Assembly (NCBI GenBank): GCA_002842695.1
Contig: PHDT01000002.1
Location: 62,001-126,000, forward strand
Reading direction: 5' to 3'
DNA length: 64,000 bases
Source of the DNA: Bacteroidetes bacterium HGW-Bacteroidetes-10
GTDB taxonomy: Bacteria > Bacteroidota > Bacteroidia > Bacteroidales > UBA932
Shown: positions 45,793-56,005 of the stretch, piece after piece
Layout: each line of letters starts with the position of its first letter
Position numbering within the stretch: the first letter of the stretch is position 1
Program-made: the position numbers and the translations under genes
Notes under the pieces: generated by a model
What the model was told of the DNA's origin: nothing
Database searches by the model: none
What the model saw: the letters and a program-made list of their open reading frames with translations, nothing else

Positions 45793-47280
45793 ATGAAAAA
45801 GAGTATTTTCCTAGTTGCCATTACATTAATTTTCAATCTGACACTTTCAAGTTTTAATCTCTCTGCTCAGGAGAGCTTTAAAATTGTAAGAGGTAAGTCT
45901 GATACTGTTTATACACCTGTTCACTACATAGTTGGAGTTGCACCCGGCGGATCACAAATATTTGTAAATGATCTTCCTTCTAAACAATACAAAACAGGGT
46001 CATTTGGATCTGAGCTCAGGCTAGTTCCCGGTGATAATTCAGTGAGAGTAAGAGTTATAACAAACGGAAATGAAAATATTGAGAATTTTGTTGTCTATTA
46101 TAAATTGCTAGTTCCGGTAACAGTTCCTGCCGATACTGTTCCCTATACAGGAAGAGTTGTAGTTACCAGGGAGGGAGCTTACATGAATTATGGCGCAGGT
46201 CAGGACAGGTTAGGCGGAGCCAAAATAAATTATCTGGCAGAGGGTATCAGGATGGAGCTTCTTGACTCTGCACAGGCCCTTTATAAAGTAAGGTTGTCAG
46301 AAAATTCATATGCCTTTATTCCAAAGTCCCTGGTAAACCATGAACCTGCAGGAACAAAACCACCCTTTTCGCTAACAAGTTCATGGAGCGTTTCAAATGC
46401 AGGAAATACAGATATCGTAAGAGTTGCTCTTGAAAAGAGACTTCCATACACATTCTTCAAAGAGCTGGAACCAAACAGAATTGTGATAGATATTCACGGA
46501 GCTGCCTGCAATACAAACTGGATTACTCAGTACCTGAATCTAAAAATGGTAGATTATGTAGATTACGATCAGATTGCACCGGATGTATTCAGGGTTTATA
46601 TTTATCTGAAGGATGAGTACTGCTGGGGATATAAAGTGGATTATTCGGGCACGAGCCTTGTTGTAACGGTTAAACACACACCAGCTCCTGCCTATAAAGG
46701 CACACTGGCCGGACTTACAATTGGAGTAGATGCCGGACACGGCGGCCCGAAATCTCATGGTGCGGTAAGCCCTTCAGGTGTAAGAGAGAAAGATCTTAAT
46801 CTGGCAATGACATATATGCTCAGGGCTGAACTCGAGAAACGAGGTGCAAAGGTTGTGCTTAGCAGGCCGGACGATAATGATGTGGCAATGTCAGACAGAA
46901 TAAAGATTTTTGCAAATGCAAATGTTGACATGATGGTCTCTGTTCACTGCAACGCAGGTGGTAATCCGCTAAGACCAATGGGTACAAGCACATACTATAA
47001 ACACATTGAATACAGAGAGCTTGCAAAAACAGTTCTGGAACGTCTGACGGAGCTTGATGTGAACAATTTCGGACTTATTGGAAACTTTAACTTTTCGCTT
47101 AATTCTCCCACATACTGGCCGAACATTCTGGTTGAAACAATGTTTATGAGCAGTCTTCCGGATGAAGAGCTCATTTCAGACCCTCTTTTTCAGAGGATGA
47201 TGATGAATAAGACTGTAAAGGGTCTTGAAGATTATATGAAAAAGGTGAAAAGTTCACTTAAAAAAGGCGCAAAGAGATAA
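45793..47280 (+). CDS. N-acetylmuramoyl-L-alanine amidase (Amidase_3)
   Basis: This 495-residue exported zinc amidase cuts the bond between N-acetylmuramic acid and L-alanine in peptidoglycan. I chose ATG 45793 (MKKSIFLVAITLIF), which gives a signal peptide ending NLSAQ; an in-frame ATG at 45700 would put foreign sequence before it. An SH3-like segment lies at about 115-180. The catalytic domain (about 315-490) shows zinc residues in TIGVDAGHGG, Glu in VREKDLNLAM, and His in MMVSVHCNAGG. The last part ILVETMFMSS has the catalytic Glu. It is 6 bp before uvrB. Confidence 0.9.
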   Translation: MKKSIFLVAITLIFNLTLSSFNLSAQESFKIVRGKSDTVYTPVHYIVGVAPGGSQIFVNDLPSKQYKTGSFGSELRLVPGDNSVRVRVITNGNENIENFVVYYKLLVPVTVPADTVPYTGRVVVTREGAYMNYGAGQDRLGGAKINYLAEGIRMELLDSAQALYKVRLSENSYAFIPKSLVNHEPAGTKPPFSLTSSWSVSNAGNTDIVRVALEKRLPYTFFKELEPNRIVIDIHGAACNTNWITQYLNLKMVDYVDYDQIAPDVFRVYIYLKDEYCWGYKVDYSGTSLVVTVKHTPAPAYKGTLAGLTIGVDAGHGGPKSHGAVSPSGVREKDLNLAMTYMLRAELEKRGAKVVLSRPDDNDVAMSDRIKIFANANVDMMVSVHCNAGGNPLRPMGTSTYYKHIEYRELAKTVLERLTELDVNNFGLIGNFNFSLNSPTYWPNILVETMFMSSLPDEELISDPLFQRMMMNKTVKGLEDYMKKVKSSLKKGAKR

Positions 47281-47286
47281 CCGGCA

Positions 47287-49290
47287 ATGGGATTTAAGTT
47301 AGTATCACAATATCAGCCAACAGGAGATCAGCCACAGGCGATTGAGGAGCTTACAGCTCATTTGCAGGGTGGAATTTCTGCCATGACACTTTTAGGTGTT
47401 ACCGGTTCAGGAAAGACCTTCACTATGGCCAATGTTATTGAAAAACTGCAGAGGCCTGCACTCATCCTCAGTCATAACAAGACTCTGGCTGCGCAGCTGT
47501 ACGGAGAGTTCAAGGCCTTTTTTCCTGATAACGCGGTTGAGTATTTTGTGTCATATTACGACTATTATCAGCCTGAGGCATATTTGCCCACTACAGATAC
47601 CTTTATTGAAAAAGATCTGAGCATAAACGATGAAATTGAGAAGCTTCGCCTCTCTGCCTCAAGTGCTCTCCTCTCTGGCCGCAAAGACATTATTGTTGTC
47701 TCAAGTGTATCCTGTCTTTACGGTATAGGGAATCCCGAAGATTTTCACTCAAACACAATCAATATTAAAAGAGGCAAGGTCTTGTCAAGAAGTAAACTTC
47801 TTTACGCTCTGGTTGACAGTCTTTACTCCCGCAATGAGGCAGAATTCAAGAGAGGTGTATTCAGAGTAAAGGGAGATAGTGTAGACATTTATCCGGCCTA
47901 TTCAGATACTGCCTTAAGGGTAATATTCTTTGGAGATGATGTTGAAAGTATAGAACTGTTTGACCCGGTTACCGGCGCACATGTTCAGGATCTTGATGAG
48001 ATTTCAGTATATCCGGCAAACATCTTTGTAACAACCAAAGAGAGGCAGAAGGAGGCTATTCACCTGATTCAGGATGACCTTCTAAAACAATACAACTTTC
48101 TGAACGAAATTGGGAAGTTTGTTGAGGCCAAAAGGCTTAAGCAGAGAGTTGAATACGATCTTGAGATGATTAAGGAGATTGGCTACTGCTCCGGAATTGA
48201 AAACTATTCGAGATACTTTGACGGAAGAACTCCCGGCACCAGACCATTTTGTCTGATGGACTATTTTCCAAAAGACTTCATAACTTTTATAGATGAAAGC
48301 CACGTAACCATACCACAGATAAGGGCAATGTACGGAGGGGACAGGGCAAGAAAGGAGACACTCATTGAGTATGGGTTCCGCCTTCCTGCCGCTGCAGACA
48401 ACAGACCTCTGAAGTTTGATGAGTTTGAAGCAGTAAGCGGACAAAAGGTGTTTGTCTCTGCCACACCTGCCGACTATGAACTTATGGTCTCAGAGGGGCT
48501 GGTAGTTGAACAGGTTGTAAGGCCTACAGGTCTTCTTGACCCTCCAATAGAGGTGAGGCCAACAAAGAATCAGATTGATGACCTGCTTGAAGAGATACGA
48601 ATAAGGGTAGATAAGGATGAACGTGTACTTGTTACCACACTCACAAAGAAGATGGCAGAGGAGCTGGACAAGTATCTGTCAAGAATTGATATCAGAAGCA
48701 GATATATTCATTCAGATGTTGATACAATGGAGAGAATTGAAATTCTAGAAGATTTTCAGACCGGACGATTTGATGTTCTCATTGGAGTCAACCTTCTGAG
48801 GGAGGGGCTTGACCTTCCGCAGGTTTCACTGGTTGCAATTCTGGATGCAGACAAGGAGGGATTTCTCCGCTCCGAGAGGTCGCTTACACAGACAGCAGGC
48901 CGTGCAGCAAGAAATGTGGACGGAAGGGTCATTATGTATGCAGACAGAATTACCAATTCAATGCAGAGGACAATTGAGGAGACCGACAGACGAAGAATCA
49001 AACAGAAGGAGTATAATCTGGCTAACAACATAACTCCGCGTCAGGTTGCAAAACAGATTAGAAATGTACTGGGCAGACAGAGACTGGTTGAGGAGCCAAA
49101 TCTTCCTTCAAACCCTCTGCTTGCAGATCCGGTAATGGCATATCTGAAGCCGGAAAAAATTGAGGAGGCGATAGCAGAAGCCAAACATGAAATGGAGGTA
49201 GCGGCAGCAGACCTTGATTTTCTGAGGGCGGCACGCTTCCGTGATGAGATGAACGCACTTAAGAAACTGCTTGAAAATAAAAAACGATGA
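47287..49290 (+). CDS. uvrB: Excinuclease ABC subunit B
   Basis: This 667-residue helicase-like subunit loads UvrC on damaged DNA. Walker A is GVTGSGKTFTMANVI (about 37-51). The damage-probing hairpin is YYDYYQPEAYLP. Helicase motifs include DESHVTIPQ, ILDADKEGFLRS and QTAGRAARN. The C-terminal UVR motif EMNALKKLLEN is present. Its stop overlaps the ATG of the RelA/SpoT gene (ATGA), which implies translational coupling. Confidence 0.97.
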   Translation: MGFKLVSQYQPTGDQPQAIEELTAHLQGGISAMTLLGVTGSGKTFTMANVIEKLQRPALILSHNKTLAAQLYGEFKAFFPDNAVEYFVSYYDYYQPEAYLPTTDTFIEKDLSINDEIEKLRLSASSALLSGRKDIIVVSSVSCLYGIGNPEDFHSNTINIKRGKVLSRSKLLYALVDSLYSRNEAEFKRGVFRVKGDSVDIYPAYSDTALRVIFFGDDVESIELFDPVTGAHVQDLDEISVYPANIFVTTKERQKEAIHLIQDDLLKQYNFLNEIGKFVEAKRLKQRVEYDLEMIKEIGYCSGIENYSRYFDGRTPGTRPFCLMDYFPKDFITFIDESHVTIPQIRAMYGGDRARKETLIEYGFRLPAAADNRPLKFDEFEAVSGQKVFVSATPADYELMVSEGLVVEQVVRPTGLLDPPIEVRPTKNQIDDLLEEIRIRVDKDERVLVTTLTKKMAEELDKYLSRIDIRSRYIHSDVDTMERIEILEDFQTGRFDVLIGVNLLREGLDLPQVSLVAILDADKEGFLRSERSLTQTAGRAARNVDGRVIMYADRITNSMQRTIEETDRRRIKQKEYNLANNITPRQVAKQIRNVLGRQRLVEEPNLPSNPLLADPVMAYLKPEKIEEAIAEAKHEMEVAAADLDFLRAARFRDEMNALKKLLENKKR

Positions 49291-51431
49291 TTTCCGAAAA
49301 GCTTGACAAGATTTTCAGAAGCGTGCCGCCCGGGGAGAAGGAGCTGGTAGAAAACGCATATTCCATAGCTTGCCTTTCCCTTGCCCATCTTACAAGGGGA
49401 AACGGCAATCCGTTCATGGATCATGTGGTTGCGGTGGCAGAGATTGTTGCAACTGAGATGGGGCTCATGCCGCCTGCAGTAGCGGCAGTATTTCTCCATG
49501 AGGCATTCAGGCTCAATCCTGCTGCAATGGAAGAGCACAGGAAGGCTTTCGGGGAGGAGGTGCTGGTTATGGCCAGAAGTCTCAACCGTATCTCAGGCAT
49601 CAAACCAAAAGATACAGGTCTGCAGGCAGAGAACTACAGAAAACTGATTGTTTCCTACTCGACAGACCCAAGGGTGAGTCTTATAAAACTTGCAGACAGA
49701 CTTGAGGTGATGAGGAGTCTGGATAACTTTACCAAGACTAACCAGATCAAAAAGGCAACAGAGACACTTCTGCTCTATGCTCCTCTTGCGCACCAGCTTG
49801 GACTCTACAATATGAAAAGCGAGATGGAGGATCTCTCTTTTAAACATACAGACCCCGAACACTACAGGTTTATTACCAATAAGCTAAAGGCAGGAGAGCA
49901 GGACAGGAAAAGGATGACAGATTTGTTTGTCAAACCAATTGAGCTGGGACTTAAAAAAGCTCACATAAAATACAGACTTAAAAGCAGAACCAAAACAGCA
50001 TACTCAATCTGGAAAAAAATCCAGAAGCAGCAGATTCCTTTCGAAAGTGTTGCAGATATTTTTGCAATAAGGATCATTCTGGATGCACCACCAGAAAAAG
50101 AGAAGGAGCTGTGCTGGAAAGCTTATTCAATTGTAACTGAAACATACAAACCAGATACAAAAAGGCTTCGGGACTGGATAACTGTTCCAAAGACAAATGG
50201 TTATGAGTCTTTACATACAACTGTAACAACACCTCAGAACTCAGTTATTGAAATTCAGATAAGAACAGAGAGAATGGATGAGGTTGCCGAAAGCGGCCAT
50301 GCATCTCACTGGGCATACAAGGGGGTTAAACAGGTTCAGGGTCTCGACAACTGGCTGAGCGGAGTTAAAAAAATGCTTGAATCTCCGGAGAAGAGCGATG
50401 CCTCTGCTCTGGAGGGTTTTTCACTGGACGAAATCTTTGTCTTCACACCGGATGGTGACCTGAGAAGACTCTCCTCAGGTTCGAGCGTTCTGGACTTTGC
50501 ATTTGACATTCATACCAATCTTGGGCTGAAATGTTTAGGAGCAAAGGTAAACGGAAAACCTTGTTCAATAAGGGAAAAGCTAAAGACCGGCGATGTGGTG
50601 GAAATCATAAGCCAGAAGAATCAGAAACCTTCACTGGACTGGCTTAACTTTGTTGTCTCAAGTAAAGCAAGAGCGAAGATAAGACAGAAGGTCAAAGAGG
50701 AGGAGAGCAAATCTGCAGATGCAGGCAGGGAACTGTTCGAAAGAAGGATGAATAACTGGAAGATGGAGAGCGATGACGAGACACTGTCATATCTTGTGAA
50801 ACACTTTAAATGCAAAACAATTCCCGAGTTTTTTGCCTCCCTTGCCACATCACAGATTGACATTGCTGCAATTAAACCACTCATTACAGAGAGAGGGAAG
50901 GAGCAAAGTGAAACACAGAAAGAGCTGCCCCTGGTTTCTGAGCAAAAGATTCACAGCAGTGCGTCTCAATCCTCTTCAGATTATCTGATTATTGATGAGC
51001 GACTCAATAATATTGACTTCAAACTCTCCAAATGCTGTAATCCAATTATGGGAGACGAGGTGTTTGGATTTGTAACCATACGTGAGGGAATCAAGATTCA
51101 CAGAATTGACTGCCCAAATGCTGCAAGACTTTTTGATAACTATCCCTACAGGGTTCAGAAGGCAAGATGGAGAGAGACTGTTACATCAAACAGTTTCCAG
51201 GCTGCGCTGAGGGTAAGCGCATATGAAGAGGGGGGGCTTGGTCAGCAGATAATGGAGATGATCTCATCACTTAACCTGCCAATGAGGCACTTTTCAATTT
51301 CGGCATCAAGGGGAACAGTCGAGGCAAAGCTGATTGTTCTTGTACCTAATAACCAGATGCTGGACAAATTAATGTTCAACCTTAAAAAAATTAAGGGAAT
51401 CAAATCCGTAAGCAGAATTTCAAATGTCTGA
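49287..51431 (+). CDS. RelA/SpoT-family (p)ppGpp synthetase with altered HD site
   Basis: This 714-residue protein controls the stringent response. The N-terminal hydrolase-type domain keeps His46 (MDHVVAVA), but the HD pair reads His71-Glu72 (FLHEAF) and the nearby acidic pair is missing, so hydrolysis is doubtful. The synthetase domain has KSRTKTAYSIWKKIQ, RLRDWITVPKTNGYESLHTT, EIQIRTERMDEVAESGHASH, all needed residues present. A TGS domain (EIFVFTPDGDLRRL), a conserved-cysteine segment (KLSKCCNPIMGDEVFGFV) and a C-terminal ACT domain follow. It overlaps uvrB by 4 bp and uvrA by 8 bp. Confidence 0.9.
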   Translation: MISEKLDKIFRSVPPGEKELVENAYSIACLSLAHLTRGNGNPFMDHVVAVAEIVATEMGLMPPAVAAVFLHEAFRLNPAAMEEHRKAFGEEVLVMARSLNRISGIKPKDTGLQAENYRKLIVSYSTDPRVSLIKLADRLEVMRSLDNFTKTNQIKKATETLLLYAPLAHQLGLYNMKSEMEDLSFKHTDPEHYRFITNKLKAGEQDRKRMTDLFVKPIELGLKKAHIKYRLKSRTKTAYSIWKKIQKQQIPFESVADIFAIRIILDAPPEKEKELCWKAYSIVTETYKPDTKRLRDWITVPKTNGYESLHTTVTTPQNSVIEIQIRTERMDEVAESGHASHWAYKGVKQVQGLDNWLSGVKKMLESPEKSDASALEGFSLDEIFVFTPDGDLRRLSSGSSVLDFAFDIHTNLGLKCLGAKVNGKPCSIREKLKTGDVVEIISQKNQKPSLDWLNFVVSSKARAKIRQKVKEEESKSADAGRELFERRMNNWKMESDDETLSYLVKHFKCKTIPEFFASLATSQIDIAAIKPLITERGKEQSETQKELPLVSEQKIHSSASQSSSDYLIIDERLNNIDFKLSKCCNPIMGDEVFGFVTIREGIKIHRIDCPNAARLFDNYPYRVQKARWRETVTSNSFQAALRVSAYEEGGLGQQIMEMISSLNLPMRHFSISASRGTVEAKLIVLVPNNQMLDKLMFNLKKIKGIKSVSRISNV

Positions 51432-54243
51432 AAACTATATAAATATTAAGGGCGCAAGGGTAAATAACCTTAAAAACCTGGATGTGAAAATTCCAAGGGA
51501 TAAATTGGTTGTGATTTCAGGAATCTCCGGTTCAGGAAAATCGAGTCTGGCATTTGACACTGTTTTTGCCGAGGGGCAGAGGCGTTTTGTTGAGAGTTTG
51601 TCATCTTTTGCCCGCCAGTTTCTGGGGAGAATGTCCAAGCCGGATGTTGATGAGATTTCCGGCATTCCGCCTGCAATTGCAATTGAACAGAAGGTTAATA
51701 CAAGAAATCCCCGGTCAACAGTTGGAACCACAACCGAGATCTACGACTATCTGAGGCTTCTCTATGCAAGGATAGGAAAAACATATTCTCCGGTAAGCGG
51801 TGAGGAGGTAAAACGCCATTCGGTTAATGATGTCGTTAAATATATTCTTTCGCTTCCGGTAAACTCCCCGGTTTACATATTGGTTCCCCTGAACCTGAGA
51901 ATGGATGACACCCAGGTTGAAAAGTTGCTAAAGCTAAAGGAGGAGGGCTTTACCCGGCTCTTTTCGGACGGAGAGATTCTCAGAATTGATGATATACTTA
52001 AGAATACCACAGAGTTCTCAGCAGATGTTTCTCTTCTTGTAGACAGGGTTATGAGAGATGAGAGCGACGAACTCACACAGCGTCTGCAGGATTCACTGCA
52101 TACAGCATTTTCAATAAGTGCTTCTGAGGGAGCCGAGCGTGGAGCAGTTCTGATTGGAAGCGGGAAAAAGGGTGATGAACCGCTTTACTTTTCAACTCTT
52201 TTTGAGGCCGATGGAATAACCTTTGAGGAGCCAACAGAGCTTCTGTTCAGTTTTAATAATCCTCTGGGAGCATGTCCTGAGTGCTCGGGCTATGGTAAAG
52301 TGCTTGGAATAGATGAAAATCTGGTAGTTCCGGACACATCTCTTTCTGTTTATCAGGAGGCTGTCGCCTGCTGGAGAGGCGATACCATGAAGGCTTTCAA
52401 TGATAAACTGATAATGAACGCAGAGAAGTTTGGATTTCCTGTACATAAACCTTTCTATCAGCTTACATCTGAGCAAAAACTTCTGTTATGGACAGGCAAC
52501 GAGTATTTCGAAGGACTCAACGATTTTTTCAAGATTCTGGATGAAAACAAATATAAGGTTCAGTACAGGATAATGAAGAGCCGTTATACCGGAAAGAGCG
52601 TCTGCCCTTCGTGCAGGGGGGCAAGGCTAAGAAAGGAGGCTCTCTATGTTAAGGTGGGTGGCAAGACTATCAATGACCTGCTGGAGATGAATATTGGCGA
52701 CCTGAGGGCATTTATTGGAGAACTTAAGCTTGATGAATATGACAAGAAGGTTGCCGAAAGGGCCTTCAAAGAGCTTTCAGACAGACTTGACTACATCAAT
52801 TCTGTTGGATTGTCCTACCTTACTCTCAACAGGCCGTCAAATACCTTGAGCGGAGGAGAGAGTCAGCGTATAAATCTGGTGAGTTCACTCGGCAGCAGCC
52901 TGGTTGGCTCCCTTTATGTACTCGACGAACCAAGTATCGGCCTTCACCCCAGAGATACCATGAGACTTATCTCAGTAATTAACCGCCTGAGGGATCTTGG
53001 AAATACAGTGCTAATTGTGGAGCATGATGAGGAGATAATTCTGTCGGCAGATCAGTTAATTGATATTGGACCACTGGCAGGTATTCACGGGGGAGAGCTG
53101 GTTTATCAGGGGAAGGCGAGCACAGAGGCAACTGAAGAGGAGTGCAATAAGAGCCTTACTCTTGCATTTCTGTCAGGCAGGCAGCAGATTGAACTGCCTT
53201 CGAGAAGACGGGACTGGAGCTGCAGCATTGAGGTAGTGGGAGCATATGAACATAATCTTCGCGAAATTGATGTCAAGTTTCCGCTGAGAGTTTTTACAGC
53301 AATTACCGGAGTCAGCGGCTCTGGAAAATCTACTCTTGTAAAGGATATTCTCTATCCGGCACTCTACAGGCGTATTCATCAGCTTGGGGATAAGCCGGGA
53401 GCCCACAAAGAGCTGAGGGGCGATCTGGATAAAATAACAGCGGTTGAGTATATTGATCAGAACCCGATTGGAAAATCGACAAGGTCAAATCCTGCAACTT
53501 ATCTGAAAGTTTACGACGAGATAAGAAAGCTTTTTTCTGAACAGCCATATGCCAAGGCAAATGGTTACGGACACTCGCACTTCTCATTTAATATTGACGG
53601 AGGGCGTTGCCCGGAATGCCAGGGAGAGGGAGTCATCAAAATTGAAATGCAGTTCATGGCAGATGTCCAGATGGTTTGTGACTCTTGCCACGGAAAGAGA
53701 TTCAAGGAGGATATTCTTGAGGTCCGTTATAAGGACTATAATATAAACGACGTACTTAACATGAGCGTAGAGGAGGCGATTAACTTTTTCTCAGCTCAGA
53801 AGGAGGCTACAGCCAGAAGGATTGCCGAAAAACTCGGCCCGCTTAAGGCCGTTGGTCTCTCTTATGTTCAGCTGGGACAGAGCAGCAGCAGTCTGAGCGG
53901 CGGAGAGAGTCAGAGGGTAAAACTGGCTTCGTTCCTGAGCAAGGAGAGCAGTTCAGGTTCAATCCTCTTTATCTTTGATGAGCCAACAACAGGACTTCAC
54001 TTTTTTGATATCAGAAAACTGATGGATGCCTTTAACGAGCTTATTGCCAGGGGGCACACAATTGTTGTTGTTGAACACAATATGGATGTCGTTAAATGTG
54101 CAGACTGGATTATTGATCTTGGCCCCGATGCCGGAGATGCAGGCGGAGAGGTGGTATTTGCAGGTAAACCTGAAGATCTTGTTAATTTAAAGGGAAATCA
54201 TACTGCAAGAGCTCTTGAAAAGAAATTAAGAGATAAGATATGA
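51424..54243 (+). CDS. uvrA: Excinuclease ABC subunit A
   Basis: This 939-residue double-ABC ATPase finds bulky DNA lesions. It begins [17 protein letters not shown] with Walker [16 protein letters not shown] and [12 protein letters not shown]. Zinc cysteines are seen in [18 protein letters not shown] and CPECQGEG to CDSCHGKRF. The two signature motifs are [13 protein letters not shown] and [12 protein letters not shown], and the second Walker A is [15 protein letters not shown]. Its start lies 8 bp inside the RelA/SpoT gene, and its stop overlaps the barrel gene start (ATGA). Confidence 0.97.
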   Translation: MSENYINIKGARVNNLKNLDVKIPRDKLVVISGISGSGKSSLAFDTVFAEGQRRFVESLSSFARQFLGRMSKPDVDEISGIPPAIAIEQKVNTRNPRSTVGTTTEIYDYLRLLYARIGKTYSPVSGEEVKRHSVNDVVKYILSLPVNSPVYILVPLNLRMDDTQVEKLLKLKEEGFTRLFSDGEILRIDDILKNTTEFSADVSLLVDRVMRDESDELTQRLQDSLHTAFSISASEGAERGAVLIGSGKKGDEPLYFSTLFEADGITFEEPTELLFSFNNPLGACPECSGYGKVLGIDENLVVPDTSLSVYQEAVACWRGDTMKAFNDKLIMNAEKFGFPVHKPFYQLTSEQKLLLWTGNEYFEGLNDFFKILDENKYKVQYRIMKSRYTGKSVCPSCRGARLRKEALYVKVGGKTINDLLEMNIGDLRAFIGELKLDEYDKKVAERAFKELSDRLDYINSVGLSYLTLNRPSNTLSGGESQRINLVSSLGSSLVGSLYVLDEPSIGLHPRDTMRLISVINRLRDLGNTVLIVEHDEEIILSADQLIDIGPLAGIHGGELVYQGKASTEATEEECNKSLTLAFLSGRQQIELPSRRRDWSCSIEVVGAYEHNLREIDVKFPLRVFTAITGVSGSGKSTLVKDILYPALYRRIHQLGDKPGAHKELRGDLDKITAVEYIDQNPIGKSTRSNPATYLKVYDEIRKLFSEQPYAKANGYGHSHFSFNIDGGRCPECQGEGVIKIEMQFMADVQMVCDSCHGKRFKEDILEVRYKDYNINDVLNMSVEEAINFFSAQKEATARRIAEKLGPLKAVGLSYVQLGQSSSSLSGGESQRVKLASFLSKESSSGSILFIFDEPTTGLHFFDIRKLMDAFNELIARGHTIVVVEHNMDVVKCADWIIDLGPDAGDAGGEVVFAGKPEDLVNLKGNHTARALEKKLRDKI

Positions 54244-55001
54244 AAATAAAGGGTGTAATACTTTTTATACTGGCCGCGGCTTTTCTGAGCAATACCCTGT
54301 TTGCACAGCAGGAGCCGGTTGTGAGGTGGAGTTTTGCACCTCAGGTTGGAACAGATATTGGGGTTACACTACCTTATCCGATAAGTAAAATTGAGGGGAG
54401 TTTTAATCCCTACCCCGATATACTCCCTTCGCTTGGAGCAAGAACAACATTCAGATTCAGGGATGGGTGGACATTTGCTGCGGAGGTAACATACAAAACA
54501 GTGGCAATGACTGCAGACGCAAGGGTAGAGAATCAGAAAATGAGAGGGGGAGCCGACGGGTCAGACCAGTATTTCACAGGGACAGCGTTTATGGAGAGCT
54601 CTTTTACTCAGCTTGAGGTTCCGTTGTATCTCAAATATATGTTTGGCAAAAGCCGCAGTCACAGAGTACTGATAGGTGGCTACTATTCGTACATCCTCGA
54701 TGCAAAATTTGTTTCGGAGGCCAGGAAAGGTTTTATTGGAGCTGCACCTGATAATGCAGATGACCTGATAACTCCTGATAATCCAAGGAGAATGGATTTC
54801 TCCGGAGATCTTTCCGGATGGGATATTGGAGTATTGGTTGGATATGAGCTTGGAATAAACTCAAAACTCAATATGGGTATAAGGGTTATGACCGGTGTTA
54901 AGGATATTTTCAGAAACGAGTCGCCCTTCGAAAACAGCATGATTCACCTCAGGGGAACTCTGGTTGTAAGTTACAATATTTTTGAAACAGGTAACAGATA
55001 G
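54240..55001 (+). CDS. Outer-membrane beta-barrel protein, PorT-like
   Basis: This 253-residue exported protein has a signal peptide (residues 1-22, LFAQ) and strand patterns of a small barrel: WSFAPQVGTDIGVTLP, GWTFAAEVTYKTVAMT, LEVPLYLKYMFG, VLIGGYYSYILDA, GWDIGVLVGYELG and MNMGIRV-like segments, ending VVSYNIFETGNR. It fits the broad PorT/OMP_b-brl_2 family; exact function unknown. It is coupled to uvrA by a 4-bp overlap, an odd partner for a repair gene. Confidence 0.75.
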   Translation: MKIKGVILFILAAAFLSNTLFAQQEPVVRWSFAPQVGTDIGVTLPYPISKIEGSFNPYPDILPSLGARTTFRFRDGWTFAAEVTYKTVAMTADARVENQKMRGGADGSDQYFTGTAFMESSFTQLEVPLYLKYMFGKSRSHRVLIGGYYSYILDAKFVSEARKGFIGAAPDNADDLITPDNPRRMDFSGDLSGWDIGVLVGYELGINSKLNMGIRVMTGVKDIFRNESPFENSMIHLRGTLVVSYNIFETGNR

Positions 55002-55002
55002 A

Positions 55003-55959
55003 TTAATAGGAGAGGCTCATGTGGTAAATGTGATAGAACAGCAGCCTTGTTCTCTCTGCAAGCACCGGGTAGTTAATGAAGTAGTGATCGTCAGTGGTTT
55101 TGTATGTGTGCATGTGTATGCCTGAGGTCACCAAAACAGAAGGGATGCCTTTTTTTGAAAAAGTATACTGGTCGCTTGACCTGAAGAAAAGTTCTGCAAA
55201 TGAAGGGCTCTTATAGAAAGAGTAATCAAGTTCAAATCCCGTTTCATAGAATCTGTTTGCAGCATCCAGTTTGGTTGTAATGAAATGCCTGTTTTTTCTC
55301 TCTCCCAAAACCAGCATGTATTTTTCGTTTTTGCCGGGAGGTGCGAAAGTTGTTCCTATTTGGTCAATGTTAATGTTGCACACAATTTTTCTGGCCGGAA
55401 CAGGAAGTCGCTTGATAAACTCCTCTGAACCGGCAAGATTGTGCTCTTTTCCGTCAAGAAGAAGAAAAATTATATTCTTTTTTAAATTCACAGAGCTGGT
55501 TCTGAGTTTGGAGAAGAGGTTTGCAAGAGTCATTACCACAGTCACTCCTGAGGCATTGTCATCTGCACCATTGTATATGTTGCCGTTCATTTTGCCAAGG
55601 TGATCGTAATGTGCAGATACCACGATATACTCCTCTGAATAGCCGTTTGCCAGAATTACTCCTGCGATGTTTCTGCCGGTAAGAGAATCCATTTTGAAAG
55701 TCTGAACATAGCTGGAGTTATAGAACGGAATCAGATCCCATTTTTCAAACAGATTGTTTGCAAGGGCAATTGTCATAAGTGCTCCGTTGCCGTTTGAGGC
55801 ACGTCCCTCCATTCTGTCATCTGCCAAAAAAGAGAGGAGTCCCTTCTGATACTCCTCGTCAAAAGATGATGCTATCCTTTTGAGTTCAGATGTCTGACCT
55901 CTGAGGGGAAGAGTGAAGAGCAGCAGCAATAATAAGAGAGGAGCGGAAGAGTACTTCAT
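55003..55959 (-). CDS. M28-family peptidase-like protein lacking catalytic Glu
   Basis: This 318-residue exported protein has a leucine-rich signal peptide (LLLLLLLFTLPLRGQ). The M28 fold is seen with zinc ligands His in VVSAHYDHLG, Asp in NGADDNASG, Glu172 in DGKEHNLAGS, Asp in NINIDQIG, and a final His in TTDDHYF. The usual pair is Glu-Glu, where the first Glu is the general base. Here the residue is Lys171, read directly from the DNA (AAA GAG). Metal binding may remain while peptidase activity is lost or changed. It is convergent with the barrel gene and divergent from mtgA (46 bp). Confidence 0.82.
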   Translation of the reverse strand: MKYSSAPLLLLLLLFTLPLRGQTSELKRIASSFDEEYQKGLLSFLADDRMEGRASNGNGALMTIALANNLFEKWDLIPFYNSSYVQTFKMDSLTGRNIAGVILANGYSEEYIVVSAHYDHLGKMNGNIYNGADDNASGVTVVMTLANLFSKLRTSSVNLKKNIIFLLLDGKEHNLAGSEEFIKRLPVPARKIVCNINIDQIGTTFAPPGKNEKYMLVLGERKNRHFITTKLDAANRFYETGFELDYSFYKSPSFAELFFRSSDQYTFSKKGIPSVLVTSGIHMHTYKTTDDHYFINYPVLAERTRLLFYHIYHMSLSY

Positions 55960-56005
55960 TTATAATTCGTTATATTTGTCAAAAATAAACTATTTAGAGA
56001 TAACA

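Noticed and set aside
49041-49538. Open frame of 165 codons opposite the uvrB/rsh junction
   Set aside because: Antisense to two conserved coupled genes; composition is not protein-like.
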